NCBI RefSeq assembly: GCF_002377945.1
Contig: NZ_DFQV01000030.1
Span: 1-43,977, forward strand
DNA length: 43,977 bases
Direction: 5' to 3'
Source: Psychrobacter sp. UBA3480
GTDB lineage: Bacteria > Pseudomonadota > Gammaproteobacteria > Pseudomonadales > Moraxellaceae
Part shown: one piece after another, positions 1 through 6,459 of the stretch
Layout of the letters: each line of letters starts with the position of its first letter
Numbering within the stretch: the first letter of the stretch is position 1
Translations under genes and position numbers: made by a program
Notes under the pieces: model-generated
The model's input: the letters and a program-made list of their open reading frames with translations, nothing else
The model's database searches: none
What the model was told of the DNA's origin: nothing

Positions 1-246
1 GATCTGATTGAATTGATTCGCGGTAAAAAGGTGATGGTCGGTGCCATTGATGTGGCAACCAACACTATCGAGACACCAGAAGAGGTGGCAGATACGCTAC
101 GCAAAGCGCTACAATTTGTCGATGCTGATAAGCTGTATCCTGCGACCAACTGCGGCATGGCACCTTTGTCTCGCCAAGTCGCACGTGGTAAGCTCGCAGC
201 CTTAAGCGCTGGTGCTCAAATCGTTCGTCAAGAACTGACTGCTTAG
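1..246 (+). CDS. Cobalamin-independent methionine synthase, MesD-like, C-terminal fragment
   Basis: The frame is open from base 1 to the stop at 244-246, so only the last 81 residues are present. The segment matches the end of the MetE C-terminal (catalytic) domain. The motif YPATNCGMAPLS carries the late zinc-ligand cysteine that ends the metal site of this family and is followed by the typical K-L-A-L-G-A helix. The TNCGMAP form, rather than the NPDCGLKTR of full-length MetE, is what I recall from the short, folate-independent MesD-type synthases of Acinetobacter relatives, which work with a DUF1852 partner (MesX) and need oxygen. The flavin reductase just downstream fits that locus. The MesX partner would lie upstream, outside the window. 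MetE-family assignment is secure; the MesD subtype is inferred. Confidence 0.8.
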   Translation, partial: DLIELIRGKKVMVGAIDVATNTIETPEEVADTLRKALQFVDADKLYPATNCGMAPLSRQVARGKLAALSAGAQIVRQELTA

Positions 247-295
247 AGTTTAGCCGTTTAGGAAATTCTATTTAAAGAATTCCCCTTGCAAAACT

Positions 296-335
296 AAAAT
301 TGAAGCACAATTTTTTAACGTTATTTTTTAACGTT
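296..335 (+). repeat. AT-rich hairpin plus exact 13-bp tandem duplication
   Basis: AAAATTG (296-302) pairs with CAATTTT (308-314) around AAGCA and runs into a T tract, a weak terminator-like fold. Overlapping its end, ATTTTTTAACGTT occurs twice back to back, at 310-322 and 323-335. The second copy ends just before the Shine-Dalgarno of the flavin reductase gene. It may weaken read-through from the methionine synthase gene; whether it terminates is unknown. Confidence 0.5.
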
Positions 336-351
336 TCTCAGGATGGAAGCA

Positions 352-867
352 ATGATTAAAGATAGGATTGACGCGACCGACTTTAGAGATGCCATGTCTT
401 TGCTAACGACTGCGGTCAATGTGGTAACCACATCAGGCGCGACGGGCATGCATGGGTTTACAGCATCGGCAGTATGTAGTGTCACAGACACACCGCCGAC
501 TTTGCTTGTCTGTATGAATCAAACGTCTCGGTCACATAGCTACTTTCTGGAAAACAAGATTTTAAGTGTCAATGTGTTAGGCGCGCAACATGAGCAGCTG
601 TCCAGTGCTTTTGCCTCTAAATTGTGTTCAGAAGAACGGTTTGCATATGGTTCTTGGATACAATTACAAACAGGCGCTCCTGTGTTGGAGGATGCCTTGG
701 TCAGCTTTGATTGTGAGATTGAACAAATTCAAGAAGTCGGCACACATAGCGTCTTTATGTGCCGCGTTGTCGCCATCAATCAGGCTGAGCCACAAGGCGG
801 AACTGATGAAGGGTTGGTTTACTTCAATCGTGCCTACTCTAGAGTAGGGCAAGTGGAACTTATTTAA
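352..867 (+). CDS. Flavin reductase domain protein (HpaC/RutF-like)
   Basis: About 171 residues, the usual size for the small FMN-binding split-barrel flavin reductases, which use NAD(P)H to reduce FMN or FAD for a partner oxygenase. Visible family features are the early FRxAMSLLTTAVNVVTT segment, GFTASAVCSVTDTPPTLLVC in the middle (Ser/Thr and Cys lining the flavin site), the FxVNVL strand, and a late VYFNRAYSRVG. I place the start at 352 because AGGA (340-343) lies 8 bases upstream; an in-frame ATG at 343 overlaps that same AGGA and is less likely. It sits about 100 bp after the methionine synthase gene in the same direction. It probably supplies reduced flavin to the oxygen-dependent step of that synthase or its DUF1852 partner, which is inference from position. 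Confidence 0.85.
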   Translation: MIKDRIDATDFRDAMSLLTTAVNVVTTSGATGMHGFTASAVCSVTDTPPTLLVCMNQTSRSHSYFLENKILSVNVLGAQHEQLSSAFASKLCSEERFAYGSWIQLQTGAPVLEDALVSFDCEIEQIQEVGTHSVFMCRVVAINQAEPQGGTDEGLVYFNRAYSRVGQVELI

Positions 868-980
868 TCCAGTATTTATAGTCCAACCCCTGAGCCTATG
901 GGCTATTGCTCGTTCAACATTAAGCAGTCGTTTAACTATAATTATCATCTCATTAAATCTAAATAAGAAGTAACTATCCT

Positions 981-1796
981 GTGGAATTAATAACTTTTTT
1001 AATAATAGGGGCGCTAGCAGGATTTGCTGCGGGGCTATTTGGAGTAGGCGGTGGCACTATTATCGTACCACTGCTATTTATCGTCTTTACGCAAATGGGT
1101 TACAGTCCTGACACTATTATGCATTTGGCCTTGGGTACTTCACTGGCGACCATTATTGTCACGTCCATAAGCTCGCTCATGGCGCACAACAAGAAAGGCG
1201 CAGTCATGTGGCCTGTCTTTAAAAATCTGACGCCAGGTTTAGTAATAGGCTGTTTTTTAGGGGCAGGGATAGCAGGACAGATATCTGGGTTATATCTCCA
1301 GTTGATTGTTGGTGTGTTTTTGCTTTGGGTCGCTTATAAAATGTTTATGGGTGGTAAAAAGAAAGCAGATAGCGATGCTGGTAATGTCCATATAGCTTTG
1401 CCCTCAAAACCTAAGCAATTAGCAGCAGGGGCGGGTATCGGTATCGCTTCTGCTATTTTTGGGATTGGCGGTGGTAGCTTAACCGTACCTTATCTCACGC
1501 GTTACGGTGTGGTTATGCAAAAAGCCGTTGGAACCTCAGCCGCATGTGGATTGCCTATCGCCATTGCAGGTGCGCTAGGGTTTATGTTCTTTGGCATGCA
1601 AGCTCAAGTCGACGTGCCCAATACGATTGGCTTTGTTCATATCTATGCTTTTTTAGGCATTAGCATTATGAGCTTTTTCACCGCCAAGCTAGGCGCAAAA
1701 GTCGCTCATGCATTATCGCCGCAGTTGCTGAAAAAATGCTTTGCAGTACTGTTGACCGTCGTAGGCTGTTACTTCTTATATAAAGGATTGCTCTAA
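981..1796 (+). CDS. Sulfite exporter TauE/SafE family (TSUP) permease
   Basis: A 271-residue membrane protein with about eight hydrophobic segments in two homologous halves. Each half starts with the TSUP signature: GLFGVGGGTIIVPLL near residue 19 and AIFGIGGGSLTVPYL near residue 160. The family (PF01925) moves sulfur-containing or organic anions such as sulfite, sulfoacetate or thiosulfate across the inner membrane; the substrate here cannot be read from sequence. The start is GTG (MELITFLIIGALAGF) with only a weak purine-rich stretch (AAGAAG) upstream. It follows the methionine synthase/flavin reductase pair by 113 bp on the same strand, so a sulfur-related role is plausible but unproven. 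Confidence 0.9.
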   Translation: MELITFLIIGALAGFAAGLFGVGGGTIIVPLLFIVFTQMGYSPDTIMHLALGTSLATIIVTSISSLMAHNKKGAVMWPVFKNLTPGLVIGCFLGAGIAGQISGLYLQLIVGVFLLWVAYKMFMGGKKKADSDAGNVHIALPSKPKQLAAGAGIGIASAIFGIGGGSLTVPYLTRYGVVMQKAVGTSAACGLPIAIAGALGFMFFGMQAQVDVPNTIGFVHIYAFLGISIMSFFTAKLGAKVAHALSPQLLKKCFAVLLTVVGCYFLYKGLL

Positions 1797-1850
1797 GTGA
1801 TTTGAGATTAATGAACGCTGTGAGATATTTTAGAAGCAGGTTTTCAATTA

Positions 1851-1899
1851 GCATACCGACTAGCTGCATTCTTAAATTATAGCTAATCGGTATGTAGCT
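1851..1899. repeat. Hairpin with two alternative pairings between convergent genes
   Basis: CATACCGACTAGCT (1852-1865) pairs with AGCTAATCGGTATG (1881-1894) with one mismatch and a 15-base loop. An overlapping alternative is AGCTGCAT (1862-1869) with ATGTAGCT (1892-1899). There is no U tract, so it is not a classical intrinsic terminator, but its place between two convergent genes suggests transcript-end protection or termination. Confidence 0.5.
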
Positions 1900-1943
1900 G
1901 TATGGGGAATATGTCGAGCCAGTTTCTTATTTAGCTAAATCAC

Positions 1944-2408
1944 TTAACCAAATACTCGCCATAATATCCAAAATATTCCTATCATCAAGACAGCAATGAC
2001 GAGCAGTCGTTTTAGCCAATAAGGTAGTAGAGGTTTCTTGTAGCCTAAGTCATTCAACTGACTATCGACACCATCTTGCAGCCCTTTAAACCCTTGGCTC
2101 TGCTTAGTCGTTTTAACACGGTTTTTTACCAATGGTCCAGGCTCTTCTTCCTCTTGCTCTCTATCAAAACTAATGGCTTGATTTGGAATGCCTTGTTTAC
2201 TAGCGATGGTATTGAGCTTCTGTTGTTGCTTTACCTTTAGCTGGGTCTCATAAGCATCAATTCTACTTTTGGCTTCATCCATACTGATGTTTTCGTCTGC
2301 CGCCAAAGTTTTGATAGCCATTACTAGGTTGTTTTTTTCGACCATCATAATGACGTCTTTTGGCAACTTGGTATTGACCGGCTTCGTGCTAGGGTCGGGG
2401 TTAAACAT
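1944..2408 (-). CDS. Small tail-anchored protein with ribosomal L7/L12-like segment
   Basis: A 154-residue protein of unknown function. The start at 2408 (MFNPDPSTKP) has AAGGA five bases upstream; longer in-frame starts have no such site. Residues 15-55 (LPKDVIMMVEKNNLVMAIKTL followed by SMDEAKSRIDAYE) resemble the helix-turn of the bL12 C-terminal domain (gNKvaAIKllRe..glgLkEAKd), a fold also found in non-ribosomal bacterial proteins. Next come a Gln/Lys-rich helix, an EQEEEEPGP acidic stretch, and one C-terminal hydrophobic segment (about 132-150) ending RVFG, which predicts a tail anchor with the N-terminal part in the cytoplasm. It lies downstream of ppa on the same strand but beyond a strong terminator. 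The domain likeness is read by eye; function is unassigned. Confidence 0.75.
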   Translation of the reverse strand: MFNPDPSTKPVNTKLPKDVIMMVEKNNLVMAIKTLAADENISMDEAKSRIDAYETQLKVKQQQKLNTIASKQGIPNQAISFDREQEEEEPGPLVKNRVKTTKQSQGFKGLQDGVDSQLNDLGYKKPLLPYWLKRLLVIAVLMIGIFWILWRVFG

Positions 2409-2486
2409 GACTGTCCTTATTACGGCGCACAAGTGTAAATGAGTTATATGCTCATTATAACCATGTTGGATAAGCAATGTTCAAGC

Positions 2487-2527
2487 AAAAAAATACCGCG
2501 GCCACTATGGTGACTGCGGTATTTTAT
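2487..2527 (-). terminator. Intrinsic terminator after ppa
   Basis: AAATACCGC and GCGGTATTT flank an inner CCAC/GTG pairing, giving a GC-rich stem with A-tract on the left and T-tract on the right. Read on the minus strand the stem is followed by seven T (complement of 2487-2493). It lies about 40-80 bp past the ppa stop and could also act on plus-strand transcripts. Confidence 0.85.
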
Positions 2528-2565
2528 TATTTATCGTTATCGGCATTTTTGCCAATATTTGATAA

Positions 2566-3096
2566 TTATAGATCTTTCCAGCGTTGGATAGACTCTTTGA
2601 TAACTTCTTTCGCTTCTGCAACATCACCCCAAGATTCAACAACCGTCGTACCAGCTTTTTTCAGGTCTTTATAATGACTGAAATGGAACTCTAATTGATT
2701 GATCAACTGCTTTGGTAGGTCTTCTAAGCTGTTGTAAGCATTGCCTGTGTCACGGTCGTCAGCAGGGACAACAACGATTTTGTCATCTACTTCGCCATCA
2801 TCAACAAACTTCATCACGCCGATAACTTTGGCTTTTAAGAAAATACCAGTCGGTAATGGCTGTTCAGTCAATAGCAATACGTCAAGCTCATCGCCGTCTT
2901 CGTCAAGTGTTTGCGGGATGAAGCCATAGTTACAAGGTTTAGCAAAAATCTGTGGGTCAATACGGTCAAGCTCAAATACTGCTAATTCGCGATTCCACTC
3001 AATTTTATGGCTGCTACCAGCTGGGATCTCTACTACTACGTTGATGATGCCGCCGTCTACGTCGCCTGCGTCCAAAATTTTGTTAAAATCTGCCAT
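2566..3096 (-). CDS. ppa: Inorganic pyrophosphatase
   Basis: Family I soluble pyrophosphatase, 176 residues, hydrolysing PPi to two phosphates in the cytoplasm and so pulling nucleotide, tRNA and lipoyl activation reactions forward. Diagnostic stretches are VVVEIPAGSSHKIEW, NYGFIPQTLDEDGDELDVLLL (the metal-binding DxDxxDxL signature), GVMKFVDDGEVDDKIVVVP and HFSHYKDLK. Start: ATG at 3096 (MADFNKILD) with GGAG seven bases upstream; an in-frame TTG four codons earlier lacks a site. The promoter candidate lies at 3195-3203 and a strong terminator follows the gene, so it is probably a single-gene transcript. Full length, no odd residues seen. Confidence 0.97.
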   Translation of the reverse strand: MADFNKILDAGDVDGGIINVVVEIPAGSSHKIEWNRELAVFELDRIDPQIFAKPCNYGFIPQTLDEDGDELDVLLLTEQPLPTGIFLKAKVIGVMKFVDDGEVDDKIVVVPADDRDTGNAYNSLEDLPKQLINQLEFHFSHYKDLKKAGTTVVESWGDVAEAKEVIKESIQRWKDL

Positions 3097-3194
3097 AAAA
3101 TGCTCCAATTTGCTTTTGTTTTAAATGTTTGAATAAGGGGTTGAGCTAGGGAGACAGCAAGGATAGTTGCTGCGTCCGATTTGTACTGCATGCG

Positions 3195-3203
3195 ATTATA
3201 GCA
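3195..3203 (-). promoter_or_regulatory. ppa: Extended -10 promoter for ppa
   Basis: On the minus strand the sequence reads TTGCTATAAT: a perfect TATAAT (complement of 3195-3200) preceded by the TGn extension. No good -35 is seen at 17 bp, as is common for extended -10 promoters. It would give a leader of about 90 nt. Confidence 0.65.
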
Positions 3204-3251
3204 AGTTTGTACTGAATTTTCTCTTAATGCTTAAGTCTAAGCGTGCAAGAT

Positions 3252-3281
3252 ATTATGCAAAAAAAGATTATGCAAAAATAG
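3252..3281. repeat. Two 15-bp tandem units between lipB and ppa
   Basis: ATTATGCAAAAAAAG (3252-3266) is followed directly by ATTATGCAAAAATAG (3267-3281), one mismatch. It starts just after the lipB stop codon (minus strand). Probably slippage-generated; its T-rich minus strand has no stable hairpin. Confidence 0.6.
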
Positions 3282-3290
3282 GCTCAAAAT

Positions 3291-4163
3291 TTACTTGGGC
3301 GCGATAGCTCGCAACTCAATCAGTCCAGCATGACGCTTGGCGATGTTATCAATAAGTTTTTGAGTGACTGTCTCATAGCTGAATGAATCGCTCATTTGCT
3401 GTTTAGACTGGGCCTCTGAATCTGTCTGCATGGCTACAAAATCAGACAGTCGCAACATCTGCATGCCGGCATAGCCACAAGGGTTGATGGCGTTAAATGA
3501 AGACAGGTCACAATTTAGATTAATCGCAATACCATGGTAGCTGAAGCCATGCTTAATTTTAAAGCCTAGCGAGGCCATTTTGCCAAGCATGATCTGATTA
3601 TCAAGAGAGTTATCATCTGTAGAGGTGCGGTCATCTGTTGCAGCAGTATCTGCATATAAGTAGACACCTGGGGCATCGCGGCGTGCATGAGCACTGATAT
3701 TGTCGCTACTAGATGGTGAGCTACGCAAACAGTCATTGATGACGTCTTCTATCGCTTGCTCAGCATGGGAGACGAGATTGCGCACACTCCATTTGAGACT
3801 GTCCAAGTCAAACAACCAATAGATCACTAACTGCCCATGACCATGCCATGTCACTTGACCACCGCGATCGGTCTTGATGATAGGCGTGTCAGTACGCTGT
3901 AATATGTGTTCTTCTTTGCCTGCCTGTCCAAGCGTGTAGACGTCGTTATGATCGACAATCCACAATTCATCAGGTGTACGCAGCCCTTGTTGTTTTTTTA
4001 GATCGATACGTTCGAGGGTGCGTGCTAGCATCGCATCGAGAGTAGGGACATAATCGGCCGCTGATAGAGATTTGCTGACAAGCGTATCATTGAGTGGTTG
4101 TGTGTCATTTTGCATGAGAGTATCTGTCTTATTATTATCAAGTTTAAAATAAATAATGCTCAT
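3291..4163 (-). CDS. lipB: Octanoyl-[ACP]:protein N-octanoyltransferase
   Basis: LipB moves octanoyl from acyl carrier protein to the lipoyl domains of 2-oxoacid dehydrogenases and GcvH, the first step of lipoate synthesis. Seen: RGGQVTWHGHGQLVIY (100-115, family RGGqvTyHGPGQlv), the catalytic lysine in LGKMASLGFKIKHGFSYHG (Lys195), and the acyl-thioester cysteine in INPCGYAGM (Cys229). At 290 residues it is clearly longer than the usual 210-230: there is a low-complexity insertion of roughly 35 residues (about 148-190, rich in S, D and T) before the catalytic lysine, and an N-terminal extension. Another possible start is the ATG at residue 17; neither has a clear Shine-Dalgarno. lipA is not adjacent in this window. 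Confidence 0.95.
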   Translation of the reverse strand: MSIIYFKLDNNKTDTLMQNDTQPLNDTLVSKSLSAADYVPTLDAMLARTLERIDLKKQQGLRTPDELWIVDHNDVYTLGQAGKEEHILQRTDTPIIKTDRGGQVTWHGHGQLVIYWLFDLDSLKWSVRNLVSHAEQAIEDVINDCLRSSPSSSDNISAHARRDAPGVYLYADTAATDDRTSTDDNSLDNQIMLGKMASLGFKIKHGFSYHGIAINLNCDLSSFNAINPCGYAGMQMLRLSDFVAMQTDSEAQSKQQMSDSFSYETVTQKLIDNIAKRHAGLIELRAIAPK

Positions 4164-4179
4164 CGGTAGTGTAGCAGTT

Positions 4180-4208
4180 TTGGCGACTATCGCCCAAAGA
4201 TATATACT
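4180..4208 (+). promoter_or_regulatory. Sigma70-type promoter, divergent from lipB
   Basis: TTGGCG (4180-4185), 17-bp spacer, TATACT (4203-4208). It points toward the aldehyde dehydrogenase gene and would leave a leader of about 300 nt. This is within the 358-bp lipB-ALDH gap, which otherwise holds the palindrome at 4464-4481 and no gene I can support. Confidence 0.55.
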
Positions 4209-4463
4209 GTCGTAATGTCTGCAAGTGGCGTAAATTCTGATAGCAAACAGCTAGCAATTGATGACGAAATAATAAGTATAGAACAGTGGCAAGTGGTTCA
4301 TAGCGGTGCTGCTAGTACAGACGCAGTAGTCAACCAAAGGTGCTGTTCATTGCTCAGTCGATGCGCTACATTAAAGTGTGATGAATGGAATCTGATGAAA
4401 TTTATAGTCAGAGTAGGTTATCAAAGAGTGCACCTGACTAGAAAGATAGAGCCTCTAACCCAA

Positions 4464-4481
4464 TATACTGTAGTGACTACA
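4464..4481 (+). promoter_or_regulatory. -10-like TATACT overlapping palindrome TGTAGTGACTACA
   Basis: TATACT (4464-4469) runs into a perfect 13-bp odd palindrome, TGTAGT-G-ACTACA (4469-4481), 41 bp before the aldehyde dehydrogenase start. The position suits a repressor site for that gene. The -35 side is poor, and a palindrome of this length arises by chance several times in a window this size. Confidence 0.35.
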
Positions 4482-4521
4482 AACCTTATGACTATTACTA
4501 TGATTATGACAAGGAAGACAA

Positions 4522-6006
4522 ATGACAGATAGCAACCGAAGCGCCCATGAGCAGGCAGTGACCGAGACAGGTTTTGCGCTGCAGCGTGTGCCTGAAGCCC
4601 TAAGTACGGCGACGACTATCGATGAGATGAAAGCGCAATTTTCACGCTTGCAAATGTTAAGCCGTACCCAGCCAATCAATGATTGGGGCACTCGTACGAC
4701 GCAGCTAGATAATCTAGAAGTGATGCTGAGTGACAACCAAGAGAGTTTTGCAAAGTCGATTAGTGCAGATTTTGGCTATCGTAGCCAATCAGAGACTCAG
4801 TTTGCTGAGTTGTTTCCTAGTTTTACTGGTATCAGCCACGCCAAGAAACACGGCAAAAAGTGGATGAAAGCCCATCGTGCGCCTATCTCAGCGCTGTATA
4901 TGCCAGCCCATAATGAAATTCAGCCTCAGCCATTGGGTGTGGTCGGTATTATGGTGCCTTGGAACTATCCATTATTTTTAGCAATTGGCCCGATGATTGA
5001 TGCAATCACCGCAGGCAACCGTATTATGGTCAAGATGAGTGAAGCTGCGCCGCAATTTGCTCAGACGTTTGCTGACGCTATTGCTCGTTATTTTTCGCCA
5101 GATATGATCTGTGTGGTGCTCGGTGAAGTCGAGATTGCTGCCGCCTTTAGTGAGCTACCATTCGACCATCTGCTATATACCGGATCGACTGCGGTGGGCA
5201 AAAAGGTCATGGCTGCTGCTGCGCCAAATCTAACGCCAGTGACGCTTGAGCTTGGTGGTAAATCACCAGTGATCGTACTAGATGATGTCAATCTAGAGTC
5301 TGTCGTTAATCGTGTGATGATGGGTAAGACACTAAATGCGGGACAGACATGTATTGCGCCAGATTATGTCTTGATTCAGCGCCAATACCATGACCAGTTC
5401 ATCCAACTTGCAAAAGAGTGGATGACCAAGCATTATCCTGATATCGAAGAAAACCCAGATTATTCTCGCATTATTAATGGTGAGCAGTTCAAACGGGTAA
5501 AAGGCTATCTAGATGCGTTAACAGGCGGCGAGGTACATGCATTAACTACCGTTGAGCCTAATATCGAAACCCGTCTAATGCCACCAGTCATCGTCAGCGA
5601 ACCTGCGCCTGACAGCGACCTTATGCAAAATGAGATTTTTGCCCCGATTTTGCCACTGATGCATTATGAGACGCTTGATGATGCCATTTACTTTGTGAAC
5701 TCGCGTCCACGGCCATTGGCACTATATGTGTTTAGTGACAACTACAGCAGTATCGAAAATGTGCGTAATAATACGGTCTCGGGTGGCTTATGTATCAACG
5801 AAGTTTTGATACATGTCGCTCAGCATGACTTGCCGTTTGGTGGTGTGGGTGACTCTGGTACTGGCGCATATCATGGTAAGGCTGGTTTTGAACGTCTCAG
5901 CCATATGAAGCCGGTTTTTGTCCAAACCAAGCTCAATGGTCTGAATTTATTATTGCCGCCTTACGGTGGACTGTTTAAAAAGGCGATGGCGCTGTTTTTA
6001 AAATAA
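4522..6006 (+). CDS. Aldehyde dehydrogenase, coniferyl aldehyde dehydrogenase-like
   Basis: 494 residues, NAD(P)+-dependent aldehyde oxidation to the acid. Seen: PLGVVGIMVPWNYPLFLAIG (cofactor-domain N motif), YTGSTAVGKKV (Rossmann turn), LELGGKSP with the general base Glu243, NAGQTC with catalytic Cys277, and EIFAPILPL near 375. The DYV just after the cysteine, the HGKKWMK region and the hydrophobic C-terminus (LLLPPYGGLFKKAMALFLK) are typical of the CalB/fatty-aldehyde dehydrogenase subgroup, so the natural substrate may be an aromatic or a long-chain aldehyde. The hydrophobic-basic tail could sit on the membrane. Start chosen for AAGGA at 4511-4515, six bases upstream. Monocistronic: a palindrome precedes it and a terminator follows at 6138. 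Confidence 0.93.
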   Translation: MTDSNRSAHEQAVTETGFALQRVPEALSTATTIDEMKAQFSRLQMLSRTQPINDWGTRTTQLDNLEVMLSDNQESFAKSISADFGYRSQSETQFAELFPSFTGISHAKKHGKKWMKAHRAPISALYMPAHNEIQPQPLGVVGIMVPWNYPLFLAIGPMIDAITAGNRIMVKMSEAAPQFAQTFADAIARYFSPDMICVVLGEVEIAAAFSELPFDHLLYTGSTAVGKKVMAAAAPNLTPVTLELGGKSPVIVLDDVNLESVVNRVMMGKTLNAGQTCIAPDYVLIQRQYHDQFIQLAKEWMTKHYPDIEENPDYSRIINGEQFKRVKGYLDALTGGEVHALTTVEPNIETRLMPPVIVSEPAPDSDLMQNEIFAPILPLMHYETLDDAIYFVNSRPRPLALYVFSDNYSSIENVRNNTVSGGLCINEVLIHVAQHDLPFGGVGDSGTGAYHGKAGFERLSHMKPVFVQTKLNGLNLLLPPYGGLFKKAMALFLK

Positions 6007-6092
6007 CTGTTCTTGAAAGAAAGGTCTTTAAGATAACAGCTCTTAAAATAATTGTCTTTAAAGTAACTATTTTCGAAGTAAACGTTTTCTAA
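6003..6092. repeat. Six degenerate 15-bp tandem units after the ALDH stop
   Basis: Starting at the stop codon the sequence falls into six 15-mers: ATAACTGTTCTTGAA, AGAAAGGTCTTTAAG, ATAACAGCTCTTAAA, ATAATTGTCTTTAAA, GTAACTATTTTCGAA, GTAAACGTTTTCTAA. The shared pattern is (A/G)TAACnnTnTTnAA. The period is exact with no insertions, but the units have diverged. It lies in the 3' untranslated part of the ALDH transcript, before its terminator. Confidence 0.7.
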
Positions 6093-6137
6093 TAGCTATA
6101 GAAAGTAATAGTGACCTTTTTAATCGATATCATAACC

Positions 6138-6170
6138 AATAGCACCTATCCAGATAGGTGCTATTTTTTT
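6138..6170 (+). terminator. Strong intrinsic terminator of the ALDH gene
   Basis: AATAGCACCTATC (6138-6150) and GATAGGTGCTATT (6153-6165) form a perfect 13-bp inverted repeat with a T run to 6170. It also has an A-poor left side, so it works mainly on the plus strand. The rest of the 6007-6459 gap holds the 15-bp array and the leader hairpin at 6342-6402. Confidence 0.92.
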
Positions 6171-6341
6171 GTCTAAAATATGACTTCTCAAATATAAATT
6201 TCTAAAATTAAGAGCGACTTGTCATAAGAGCTTTATCAAAATTATCGTAAATTTATCTAATGCGTTAATCGACAAATAAGCGTTTGTCATCACTTCTATA
6301 AATCGCTACACTTTGTAGTAAGTCTAAACAACAGTAGATAG

Positions 6342-6402
6342 TAGCTGAATGGTCTAGAGCCAGTATTGGTAAACTTGATATAGCGACGTTCAGCTATTTT
6401 TT
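6342..6402 (+). promoter_or_regulatory. Terminator-like leader element before the osmoprotectant transporter
   Basis: TAGCTGAA (6342-6349) pairs with TTCAGCTA (6389-6396), directly followed by six T (6397-6402), about 57 nt before the transporter start. The 39-base loop holds a small CCA-GTAT-TGG hairpin. A stem ending in a U tract inside a leader, on the same strand as the gene, is the layout of an attenuator; the stem is only 8 bp, so it could instead be chance or the end of a short upstream transcript. Confidence 0.4.
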
Positions 6403-6459
6403 AGTTCTATTGTTTTGATAGTGATTTCATGCCGATACAACATAATAATAGGAAAGAGT

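Noticed and set aside
4215..4532. 105-codon open frame before the aldehyde dehydrogenase, its ATG only seven bases past the -10 box at 4203-4208 (leaderless layout)
   Set aside because: No Shine-Dalgarno, it overlaps the ALDH start, and the C-terminal half is low-quality non-protein-like sequence. No family features seen. A leaderless start cannot be shown from sequence alone.
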